This document shows positions 8,454 through 14,142 of a stretch of DNA of 19,541 nucleotides, in pieces. The notes below the pieces were generated by a model that was given only the letters and a program-made list of their open reading frames with translations, did not search any database and was not told the origin of the DNA. Both the position numbers and the translations under genes were made by a program. The stretch's first letter is position 1; each line of letters starts with the position of its first letter. The stretch covers positions 1 to 19,541 of the forward strand of contig CAYHBN010000019.1 in NCBI GenBank assembly GCA_964354865.1, read 5' to 3'. Origin of the DNA: JAHFJU01 sp964354865 (GTDB taxonomy: Bacteria; Patescibacteriota; Gracilibacteria; UBA1369; UM-FILTER-53-11).

Positions 8454-8556
8454 GGGGGGAATCGCCCCTCGGTCTCACACTTCGTGTTCGCCTCAGGGCC
8501 CCGCTCGGCGGCTTGCCCTAAAGGGCGCCCAAGCCACCTGCGCGTCACGATTCCCC
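8454..8556. repeat. GC-rich structured element, possible dispersed repeat or RNA
   Basis: Bases 8451-8560 are about 69% GC, far above the flanks. The element is bounded by a 9-bp inverted repeat (GGGGAATCG 8456-8464 and CGATTCCCC 8548-8556). It contains internal hairpins such as ACACTTCGTGT and GCCCTAAAGGGC, the latter nested inside GGCTTG/CAAGCC. It codes for nothing credible. It may be a REP-like or MITE-like repeat or a structured RNA downstream of tmRNA. Confidence 0.5.
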
Positions 8557-8567
8557 GCTGGCACAGT

Positions 8568-8621
8568 CAAAGAAACCCACTATCCATTTCGCTTTCGCTC
8601 AACGGACACTGGGTTTCTTTG
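8568..8621 (-). terminator. Long hairpin directly downstream of tmRNA
   Basis: A perfect 12-bp inverted repeat (CAAAGAAACCCA 8568-8579, TGGGTTTCTTTG 8610-8621) encloses a second stem and a GCGAAAGC tetraloop hairpin. It starts one base after the tmRNA CCA end. There is no T-run after the stem, so it is either an unusual terminator or a processing or stability signal. Confidence 0.45.
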
Positions 8622-8622
8622 T

Positions 8623-9039
8623 TGGTGGAGATGGGGGGAATCGAACCCCCGTCTAGAGATAAAGAGATGGGTCGTCTACGCTATATAGATCCTTTTAAAT
8701 TGTTAGGCGCGATTGATAGAAAAGAAACAAAAAGCCAATCGTACGTAAGCCCAGAATTTTGCGATGGAGTGGGCAATTACACCGCTAGCCTCTAAGTTTG
8801 CACTTCATTCGACGTAGAGGCGTCAGCCGGTGAAGCGTCTCCCGAAAAATCAGGAGATTAAAACACTAGGCAAAAGCAAGTGCTGGAGTTGAAGCGTAAG
8901 CTTCACGAGCGAATGCATTAGCCAAGCGAGTTTCTGCGTTTGCAGTTATTTTGTGTATAAGGGATAACGGCGCATATACACGACGCCGAGAGCGCAAACC
9001 CATGTCTTTCAAAGATCTCTGTCGAATCCGGTCATCCCC
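8623..9039 (-). ncRNA. ssrA: Transfer-messenger RNA (tmRNA), one-piece
   Basis: tmRNA rescues stalled ribosomes by trans-translation, adding a degradation tag to the nascent protein. The minus strand begins GGGGATGACCGGATTCGACA (9039 downward), the classic tmRNA 5' end. It finishes with the T-arm GGGTTCGATTCCCCCC, then CATCTCC, A and an encoded CCA at 8623-8625. The 5' GGGGATG and 3' CATCTCC pair into a 7-bp acceptor stem with one G-U. The tag frame runs from the resume codon GCA at 8943 to TAG at 8866-8868. It encodes 25 residues, beginning ANAETRLANAF and ending STPALAFA, preceded by the typical TAACT. Length of 417 nt is slightly long for the family. SmpB is not in the window. Confidence 0.96.
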
Positions 9040-9057
9040 TAGTGCGAACGTTAGTGA

Positions 9058-9119
9058 GCACCCGGAGTGCCATTTAGGCACGAACCCTGTACCACACAGT
9101 TACGAGCGTAGCGAGTAAC
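9058..9119. repeat. Inverted repeats upstream of tmRNA
   Basis: GTGC at 9067-9070 can pair either with GCAC at 9058-9061 or, as GTGCC, with GGCAC at 9077-9081, so the two hairpins exclude each other. A third hairpin, GTTAC/GTAAC with an inner GC pair, lies at 9099-9119. The rest of 9040-9209 shows no gene and no clear tmRNA promoter. A weak GATACT lies at 9168-9173. Confidence 0.3.
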
Positions 9120-9209
9120 TTTTGCCACCCTGCCACCCTTTTCAGGATCCCTATCCTACCACAAAAAGTATCACCGGTGAAACTATTGCAATTATGCTGT
9201 CGACTGTTT

Positions 9210-10190
9210 TTATCTCATCGCAACCGTAGATTCTCCATTAATTTTAGCCACCATTTCTTTAACATCGGCATTTGAAAAATCATCAGGATTTAACTCCCCA
9301 TTATTTATTGATTTTGCGCTTCGCAACAAATCCGCCAAATAATTATTATACGTATCTTCATATTGAAGATCGGAATTTTTCATCATCGATAGCATATTTG
9401 TTTTGTCATCGTCAGTCACTTCAAATGGCTTTATAACAGCATTTTTCATCTCCTTCGAAAGATTGTACCCATCAAGTGCACTCGCATTGAATATGCCGTG
9501 AAATTTATTGAGCTCTCGTGCGAGGGTAACATAATCATCTCGCTTGTTCGCTGCTCGAATATCTTCAGCCGTACGTTCCGCTTCGGGTGCTGCGCCAATA
9601 GCGCGTTCATGCATAAATGCTTCTTTTAGTACTTGATTATCGCCGCAGATATCTTCCCATTTTTTTCCTTCTTCTTCGAGAACGGGGCGAATGTATTGCG
9701 CCAAATTTTTCATCATCTCATTGAACCGTGGAGTGTTATGCACCCCGATTGGGTATTGATCTGTTGTTGGGCGTCCTTCGAATTTTTGTTCGGTGTTAAG
9801 GTTCTTTAAAGATTTGTCATCGCCAGATGACTCAGTAATCATCTTAAACTGGGAGCGTAGTGCATCAGCATGTTTCCCATCAAATAATCCAATAGCACTT
9901 TCAATGTTTTTACCAAGGGCATCAATTGCCGCCATGCGTGAGCGCATCATCTCCCAGCCATCTACTTTTACCCGATCAGCCTCTTGTTCCGCTTGTTTTC
10001 TACTTTCATCGGCGTCCTTGCTTACTCTCGACAACGCTTCCGTTGCAGAAATTCCCTTGCCTGTTATTTTAAAAACACTTTTTTGCCGTGTATCAACTTC
10101 TTTTTGAGCGTCTTCGTTTAAAACATACAGTGGTCGCTCCAGCATTGGTGGTGGACTATTTTGCGAATTCTCATTCATTTCCGCTCCCAT
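9210..10190 (-). CDS. Hypothetical hydrophilic, mostly helical protein
   Basis: 326 residues (322 if the second ATG is used) with no recognised domain, signal peptide or membrane segment. The composition is strongly charged. Residues 40-90 look like a long amphipathic helix (ALSRVSKDADESRKQAEQEA), and the remainder is alternating charged helices with a short Pro-rich N-terminus (NSPPPMLERP). Two in-frame starts exist: ATG 10190 without a Shine-Dalgarno sequence, and ATG 10178 with GGAG at 10184-10187, 5 bases upstream. The second would be one of very few Shine-Dalgarno-type starts here and is a serious candidate. It has its own promoter. Function is unknown; a structural or cytoplasmic scaffold role would be guesswork. 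Confidence 0.7.
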   Translation of the reverse strand: MGAEMNENSQNSPPPMLERPLYVLNEDAQKEVDTRQKSVFKITGKGISATEALSRVSKDADESRKQAEQEADRVKVDGWEMMRSRMAAIDALGKNIESAIGLFDGKHADALRSQFKMITESSGDDKSLKNLNTEQKFEGRPTTDQYPIGVHNTPRFNEMMKNLAQYIRPVLEEEGKKWEDICGDNQVLKEAFMHERAIGAAPEAERTAEDIRAANKRDDYVTLARELNKFHGIFNASALDGYNLSKEMKNAVIKPFEVTDDDKTNMLSMMKNSDLQYEDTYNNYLADLLRSAKSINNGELNPDDFSNADVKEMVAKINGESTVAMR

Positions 10191-10214
10191 AGTTTTGTTT
10201 TATTATTTGTCCCT

Positions 10215-10223
10215 AGTATACCA
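10215..10223 (-). promoter_or_regulatory. Extended -10 promoter of the 326-aa gene
   Basis: TGGTATACT on the minus strand, 24 bases before the ATG at 10190. It directly abuts the T-run of the transporter gene's terminator, so one transcript ends where the next begins. Confidence 0.55.
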
Positions 10224-10242
10224 AAAAACGGCTCAAAAAGCC
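10223..10242 (-). terminator. Rho-independent terminator of the VIT-type transporter gene
   Basis: On the minus strand GGCT and AGCC form a 4-bp stem with loop TTTTG, followed by G and six T's. It lies 40 bases past the stop of the transporter gene. The stem is short but the T-run is clean. Confidence 0.55.
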
Positions 10243-10281
10243 ACGAATAGAGGATTCAATGCGCGCACAATCTCGTGGGCT

Positions 10282-11004
10282 TCAGGTAAACAATAATCCT
10301 GTTGCATAGGTAGCAACCGCCGAAAGTACACCTATTGCGAGTGTTTCAAGGGCGCTTATTACCACATTCTTGCGGGTGAAATAGGTCTTGAGTCCACCAA
10401 TCATGAGGAGCGCGCAAATGGCCGCCCCAAGAGAATAAACAAATGTGGTGCTCATTCCGTTTAAAATGCCACCACTGATTGGCGTACCTGCAGGAAAAAA
10501 ATAAGGAGTCGTTGCAATGAGTGAGCCTACTATAAACGCCACAGACATAATGACTCCGTTTAAGCCTGGATTCGGCGGTTTTTCTGCAAAGCCGAGTTCT
10601 TCGCGCATCATGGTGTCGAGCCAGAGTTTGTGATCGCTTACGATGTGATTCACGACATCGTCGAGTAGTTTTCCTTTAAATCCTTTTGCAGAATATATAT
10701 CGATAATTTCTTGGCGTTCAATTTCGGGCATATGTTTCATCTCGTATTTTTCACGTGCAAGTTCGGTTTCGTATAAATCTTTTTCAGATTTTGAGCCGAG
10801 ATACGTGCCGAGCCCCATTGAAAAACCTCCTGCCAAAAGTGTCGAAAGTGCCGCGAGCAAAATTGTTTTGTGATCTGTCGCCGCACCGCTTAATCCCGCG
10901 ATAACGGCGAAGGTCGAGACTACGCCGTCGTTAAATCCGAATACTGTTTCTTTCAAAAGTCCGCCAAGATTTTTTGCATGTGGTTCGGTGTGAGGAGTGT
11001 TCAT
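10282..11004 (-). CDS. VIT1/CCC1 family iron/manganese transporter
   Basis: 240 residues of the vacuolar iron transporter family, which exports Fe2+/Mn2+ from the cytoplasm by proton exchange. Five hydrophobic segments are visible at about 21-41 (VFGFNDGVVSTFAVIAGLSG, the family signature), 47-71, 150-170, 188-205 and 214-239. A charged cytoplasmic region at 72-140 corresponds to the metal-binding helices (SEKDLYETELAREKYEM, PEIERQEI with repeated Glu). The ATG lies exactly 6 bases after TATACT, predicting a leaderless mRNA starting at the A of the ATG. The gene is divergent from the DinJ-like antitoxin gene, and the two share a 74-bp intergenic region. Probable role is metal detoxification or homeostasis. 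Confidence 0.92.
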   Translation of the reverse strand: MNTPHTEPHAKNLGGLLKETVFGFNDGVVSTFAVIAGLSGAATDHKTILLAALSTLLAGGFSMGLGTYLGSKSEKDLYETELAREKYEMKHMPEIERQEIIDIYSAKGFKGKLLDDVVNHIVSDHKLWLDTMMREELGFAEKPPNPGLNGVIMSVAFIVGSLIATTPYFFPAGTPISGGILNGMSTTFVYSLGAAICALLMIGGLKTYFTRKNVVISALETLAIGVLSAVATYATGLLFT

Positions 11005-11010
11005 GATTTT

Positions 11011-11016
11011 AGTATA
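11011..11016 (-). promoter_or_regulatory. -10 element of the VIT-type transporter gene (leaderless)
   Basis: TATACT on the minus strand, 6 bases before the ATG at 11004, puts +1 on the start codon. No convincing -35. The palindrome at 11040-11060 lies just upstream and could affect this promoter too. Confidence 0.5.
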
Positions 11017-11039
11017 CGCTTCAGGGAGTTATTTTTCTA

Positions 11040-11060
11040 TGTAGTGACATTGTCATTACA
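11040..11060. promoter_or_regulatory. 21-bp near-perfect palindrome, candidate operator
   Basis: Arms TGTAGTGACA (11040-11049) and TGTCATTACA (11051-11060) around a single centre base match at 9 of 10 positions. The palindrome covers the -35 hexamer of the DinJ-like gene. Ribbon-helix-helix antitoxins of this kind repress themselves through such sites. Confidence 0.6.
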
Positions 11061-11072
11061 GTCTGGTATACT
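11044..11072 (+). promoter_or_regulatory. Promoter of the DinJ-like gene (leaderless)
   Basis: GTGACA (11044-11049), a 17-bp spacer and TATACT (11067-11072) with the extended TGG in front, then 6 bases to the ATG at 11079. This is the best promoter in the window and predicts +1 at the A of the ATG. Confidence 0.75.
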
Positions 11073-11078
11073 CATGCT

Positions 11079-11390
11079 ATGACGACATTACAAATTAGAA
11101 TAGATGAGGAGATAAAATCTAAGGCAAAGTTAATTCTCGATGCTCTTGGCTTAGATCTGAGCACGGCGATCAAGCTGTTTTTAATAAAAGTCATACATGT
11201 TAAGGGTATTCCGTTCACGATTATCACTGAAAATGGAATGACTCTCAAACAAGAATTATCTATTCTTAAGGCTTCTGATGAAGCAAAAAGAGGAATAAAT
11301 GTTACTGGACCTATGGAGGCAGTTGAGGCTATTGCGTACCTGAAAAAACTGAGACTCAAATCAAAAAAGAAGCGATCAAAGAAAAAATAA
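11079..11390 (+). CDS. RelB/DinJ family antitoxin, orphan
   Basis: 103 residues with the RelB/DinJ ribbon-helix-helix domain. It opens with the beta strand TTLQIRIDEEIKSKAKLILD, followed by GLDLSTAIKLFLIKVIHVKG and IPFTI, a close match to DinJ-type antitoxins. In the family the N-terminus dimerises and binds the operator, and the C-terminus wraps the YafQ/RelE toxin. No toxin gene follows: the next gene starts 10 bp away on the opposite strand. The C-terminal ~15 residues are almost all Lys/Arg (KSKKKRSKKK), unusual for a toxin-binding tail and perhaps a nonspecific nucleic-acid contact. The gene may be a stand-alone transcription regulator or half of a decayed module. Confidence 0.85.
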   Translation: MTTLQIRIDEEIKSKAKLILDALGLDLSTAIKLFLIKVIHVKGIPFTIITENGMTLKQELSILKASDEAKRGINVTGPMEAVEAIAYLKKLRLKSKKKRSKKK

Positions 11391-11400
11391 GTAACGTATG

Positions 11401-12432
11401 TTATTTGGAATCCCCGCTGATTTTCACCCCTTCCTCGCTCATCTCAAATTTCCCCGGTACTGCAAACCCCGATGCTCTTTTGTGGCCGCCACCACCGAAC
11501 ATTCCCGCGAGTTTTGAAACGTTTACATCGTCGGTCATGGTGCGCAGAGATCCCTTCAGCAAGCCCTTGCGGTCTTCGTACAATAAGCACGCCAGTTTGC
11601 CTTCGGGCACCGAGTTCAGATAATCAATCGCGCCGTTGGTGTCTTCGTTCAGCGCGCCGGTCTCGTTAAAATCTTGTGCGGTGAGTGTCGAAACGGTCAC
11701 GCCCTTGCTATTTACTTTCGTTCGTTCAAATGCGCGCCCGAAAAGTTTCAGCTGTCGAACGGGCATGGTGTGAAACTGATTTCTCACGATCGTTTTGTAG
11801 TCGGCGCCCCTCCACATTAACTTTGAGGCGATCTGCAAAACTTCGGGAGTGGTGTTGGAGTGCATGAATGAGCCCGTGTCGAAGTACAAGCCATGTAATA
11901 GCGCTGTCGACATATGTCGATCGAGCGTAACACCGCAGAAAATTAAAAAATTATAAACAATCACACACGCCGCAGCCGCCTGTGGATCTACAATATTCAG
12001 TGTCCCGAAATTGTCATTTGTTGAGTGGTGGTCAATATTTATAAAAGGAATTTTTCCCGAAAAAAGTGTTGGTTTTGTTTCACCAAATTTCACCATGTTC
12101 GAAGCGCCGCAGTCGACCGAAATGAGTAGGTCGGGAACGGTGTTTTTTGCGCCGGCCTCATTTTGCGTATCGGCCTTTTCGTCGCCTAAGTTAAAATCGC
12201 GTACGTAGTCTTTAACTCCTTTTAGAAAGTGACTCGACGTCGGAGTGGGATCAACGCACGCACTCACGACGTGCTCGGGGTTTTTACCGAAGTGTGAAAT
12301 GAGGGCGAGCTTAAGCCCTAAATTTGCACCCACGGCGTCGCCATCGGGGCCGCGGTGTGAAATAATCACAATGTGTTTGGCCTGTTCGATGAGTGTTTTT
12401 GCCTGTGCGAATTCTATTGAGAAGTTTTTCAT
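11401..12432 (-). CDS. DHH/DHHA1 phosphoesterase, NrnA-like (oligoribonuclease / pAp phosphatase)
   Basis: 343 residues from the ATG at 12432. The fold is that of NrnA-type enzymes, which degrade short RNA oligonucleotides and/or pAp using Mn2+. Metal-binding motifs are intact: ISHRGPDGDAVGANLG (H26, D30, D32), SVDCG (D107), the name-giving NIDHH (D134 H135 H136), and GLYFDTGSF (D185). The C-terminal DHHA1 domain has GGGGHKRASGF at about 313-323. An in-frame TTG at 12450 overlaps the -10 sequence TAAAAT, so the ATG is preferred. Its stop is 10 bp from the DinJ-like gene's stop (convergent). The family is certain. The exact substrate (nanoRNA, pAp or cyclic dinucleotide products) is not determined. 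Confidence 0.9.
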   Translation of the reverse strand: MKNFSIEFAQAKTLIEQAKHIVIISHRGPDGDAVGANLGLKLALISHFGKNPEHVVSACVDPTPTSSHFLKGVKDYVRDFNLGDEKADTQNEAGAKNTVPDLLISVDCGASNMVKFGETKPTLFSGKIPFINIDHHSTNDNFGTLNIVDPQAAAACVIVYNFLIFCGVTLDRHMSTALLHGLYFDTGSFMHSNTTPEVLQIASKLMWRGADYKTIVRNQFHTMPVRQLKLFGRAFERTKVNSKGVTVSTLTAQDFNETGALNEDTNGAIDYLNSVPEGKLACLLYEDRKGLLKGSLRTMTDDVNVSKLAGMFGGGGHKRASGFAVPGKFEMSEEGVKISGDSK

Positions 12433-12449
12433 TGGTTTACAGCCGATCA

Positions 12450-12478
12450 ATTTTATTGCAGTTGAGTGTTCGCGCGAA
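12450..12478 (-). promoter_or_regulatory. Weak promoter of the DHH gene
   Basis: TTCGCG (12478-12473), a 17-bp spacer and TAAAAT (12455-12450) on the minus strand, giving a leader of about 11 bases to the ATG at 12432. The -35 is poor and lies inside the 16-bp palindrome, which could make it regulated. Confidence 0.35.
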
Positions 12479-12481
12479 CAC
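12466..12481. promoter_or_regulatory. Perfect 16-bp palindrome
   Basis: GTGTTCGCGCGAACAC is its own reverse complement. It overlaps the presumed -35 of the DHH gene, suggesting an operator for a dimeric repressor. It could equally be the terminus of a dispersed element filling 12466-12608. Confidence 0.45.
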
Positions 12482-12581
12482 CTTTTATCCTACGCAAATT
12501 ATCAGTCCCCAAATCTACCAAAAATAGCGCAGCCTTCAAATAGCTCACGGCGTACTTTGAGTTGCAAAGCGTGGAGAATGT

Positions 12582-12608
12582 GGGAGGGCGAGTGAACTGC
12601 GCCTTCCC
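12582..12608. repeat. Hairpin between abiEii and the DHH gene
   Basis: An inverted repeat of nine positions with one mismatch (GGGA-GGCG pairing with CGCC-TCCC) around a 9-nt loop, just past the AbiEii stop. No T-run follows on either strand, so it is not a standard terminator. It bounds a ~140-bp non-coding stretch ending in the palindrome at 12466-12481. Confidence 0.4.
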
Positions 12609-12616
12609 ATCAGTTA

Positions 12617-13330
12617 TCAACTTTGAATCGCATTCGCATAATTCTTCAACAAAAAAACAGTCTCTTTGATCAGATTATTTCTAATCCACACTTTTTCTTT
12701 GTCTGTGATTAATTCGCCCAAGCCACTAAGCAGCTCTTTTTCCTTAATAGTTTCAATGTACGAGATACAGTCGCTCAAATGCTCTTTTACGCTTTTGTTT
12801 GTTCGAATTTTAATGACATCAGTGTCTATGTCCCAATTGTTTTTTGCAAAAAAATGTATGTCGTATACGTCGCGCATGGCAAGCGATTTACGTGATGTTA
12901 GTGCAGCGAGCTTGCTGCCAAAAAGATATTCTTTTTTTCCAATCAACATCGAAATTCCCTGATACTCTTTTGGTTCATAATATACCAAAATATTTTCATA
13001 AAATGTCCTCGTATTAATTTCAATTTTAATATTTCGTTCTGTCGTACCGTACGAAAGCAGTGCAAATAGAGTGTAATGTTTAGCCTGTTTATCCTTAATC
13101 TCTCCGTATTGTGAAGCAATTTTTATGATTTTTTCAAAGACGTTTTTTCTAATTTTAGGACTGTCATTCAAAAGATCGAAGTCTAGATCAACAGAAAAAC
13201 GTGAAAGATTGTAAAAGAAGAGTGCACATGTTCCACCTTTAAAACCAAGATGAGGAGCGAGTGTAATGTCTGTATAAATGTCGTGGAGGATTCGCCCCAT
13301 AATTACCTGATGTTTTTCTCTGTTAAGCAT
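12617..13330 (-). CDS. AbiEii/AbiGii family nucleotidyltransferase toxin
   Basis: 237 residues of the AbiEii (MenT-like) toxin family, whose members transfer nucleotides to tRNA or proteins and arrest growth, often as phage defence. The catalytic motifs are intact: FKGGTCALFFYNLSRFS with KGGT at 31-34, DLDFD with D48 and D50, KIEIN (E104), K140 and the RDVYDIHFF motif at 153-161. The start overlaps the end of the AbiEi-like antitoxin gene by 8 bp (13323-13330), so the two are translationally coupled. The pair is visibly more AT-rich than the housekeeping genes, which suggests acquisition. The assignment is firm. The physiological target is unknown. Confidence 0.9.
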   Translation of the reverse strand: MLNREKHQVIMGRILHDIYTDITLAPHLGFKGGTCALFFYNLSRFSVDLDFDLLNDSPKIRKNVFEKIIKIASQYGEIKDKQAKHYTLFALLSYGTTERNIKIEINTRTFYENILVYYEPKEYQGISMLIGKKEYLFGSKLAALTSRKSLAMRDVYDIHFFAKNNWDIDTDVIKIRTNKSVKEHLSDCISYIETIKEKELLSGLGELITDKEKVWIRNNLIKETVFLLKNYANAIQS

Positions 13331-13892
13331 AGTTTTTTTCGTAATAGGTTAGTCGTTTTTCAAGTTGGAGATTGTTATACAGGGGCAGTAACTCATAGCA
13401 CTTTTCCCAGTTGAGTGATCGCAAATTATCAAAATAATACCGTGGAAAAAGGTACAACATATCTAAAAATGCCCGTTCGGTCGTGGCAACGCTATATGTT
13501 CCTGAATTAGTAATTCCTCGTGTGTCATAGAGGATTGAATCCTTTAATTTTCTGAAAATAAATGAATTTTCTTTAATTTGGATTTTTTTCGACCACCGCG
13601 CAGCAACAAAAAATGAATCGTAGTGTTGAAAGATTACGCCATTTTCACGTAGTACCGTTTCGAAGCTTAAATACGATGGTACATATATGCTCGTTGCTAA
13701 CTCTTTAGGATCATAGTTTGCATCTTTCGCAAAAAGCCCGCGTGAGAGTTTTTTTAGTCCTCCAGTCTTAACGTAGTAGGCGATTTTTGAATTGAGACGG
13801 GTAGATTCGGTTTCGTTCCACGCCAGAGCGAGGTCAGTTCTAGTTAGAACCGATTTTTTCGACTGAATGGCTTTTATCAGGGAAGTAGGCAT
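13323..13892 (-). CDS. AbiEi-like antitoxin
   Basis: 189 residues from the ATG at 13892. An N-terminal winged helix (residues ~1-50: MPTSLIKAIQSKKSVLTRTD, then LNSKIAYYVKTGGLKKLSRG) is followed by the AbiEi C-terminal antitoxin domain (LFAKDANYDPKELATSIY, YLSFETVLRENGVI, SVATTERAFLDMLYLFPRYY). AbiEi proteins bind inverted repeats in their own promoter and neutralise AbiEii without stable complex formation (type IV-like). The frame extends upstream to a TTG at 13994, but those 34 codons run through the -10 sequence and the inverted repeat, so the ATG is chosen. It forms an operon with the overlapping toxin gene downstream. Confidence 0.86.
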   Translation of the reverse strand: MPTSLIKAIQSKKSVLTRTDLALAWNETESTRLNSKIAYYVKTGGLKKLSRGLFAKDANYDPKELATSIYVPSYLSFETVLRENGVIFQHYDSFFVAARWSKKIQIKENSFIFRKLKDSILYDTRGITNSGTYSVATTERAFLDMLYLFPRYYFDNLRSLNWEKCYELLPLYNNLQLEKRLTYYEKNYA

Positions 13893-13905
13893 TTTATGTG
13901 ATACG

Positions 13906-13929
13906 GGAATAAGACTATTTCTTATTTCC
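13906..13929. promoter_or_regulatory. Inverted repeat in the abiE leader, candidate AbiEi operator
   Basis: GGAATAAG (13906-13913) and CTTATTTCC (13921-13929) pair with one bulged base around a 7-nt loop. It directly abuts the -10 sequence and covers the first transcribed bases, a suitable place for autorepression by AbiEi. Confidence 0.5.
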
Positions 13930-13935
13930 AGTATA
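13930..13935 (-). promoter_or_regulatory. -10 element of the abiE operon
   Basis: TATACT on the minus strand, leaving a leader of about 31 bases before the ATG at 13892. TG sits immediately upstream rather than one base away. No good -35. Confidence 0.5.
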
Positions 13936-14142
13936 CATTCATACAGCGTAAAAAACCAGCCGAATGTTAAAAATACACGATATCTGAACTGCAACTTAGC
14001 TTAAAGTTAACTTCCGGGAGAAAAAGACTGGGTGCGCGCGAAACTTATAGACGACACCATTTTTCTGCTGAAGGCACGAGTCTAAGGCGAGCGCCGATCG
14101 TTTTAATTGATGTGAATACTTGGGGATTATTTTACTAGGACT

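Noticed and set aside
8401..8795. Two overlapping plus-strand ORFs (95 and 103 codons) ending in residues such as WWRWGESNPR and VEMGGIEPPSR
   Set aside because: They read through the GC-rich element and antisense to the tmRNA T-arm. Peptides of this type are a well-known artefact of translating tRNA/tmRNA 3' ends.
8866..9081. Minus-strand 71-codon ORF
   Set aside because: It lies inside tmRNA. Only its last 25 codons are the genuine tag frame, and the upstream codons cover tmRNA structural regions.
12433..12450. TTG start for the DHH gene
   Set aside because: The TTG overlaps the -10 TAAAAT, so it would lie upstream of the expected +1. The ATG at 12432 matches the family N-terminus.
13893..13994. 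34-codon N-terminal extension of the AbiEi-like antitoxin from a TTG
   Set aside because: It includes the -10 element and the inverted repeat and gives a hydrophobic stretch unrelated to AbiEi. The ATG at 13892 starts the winged helix directly.
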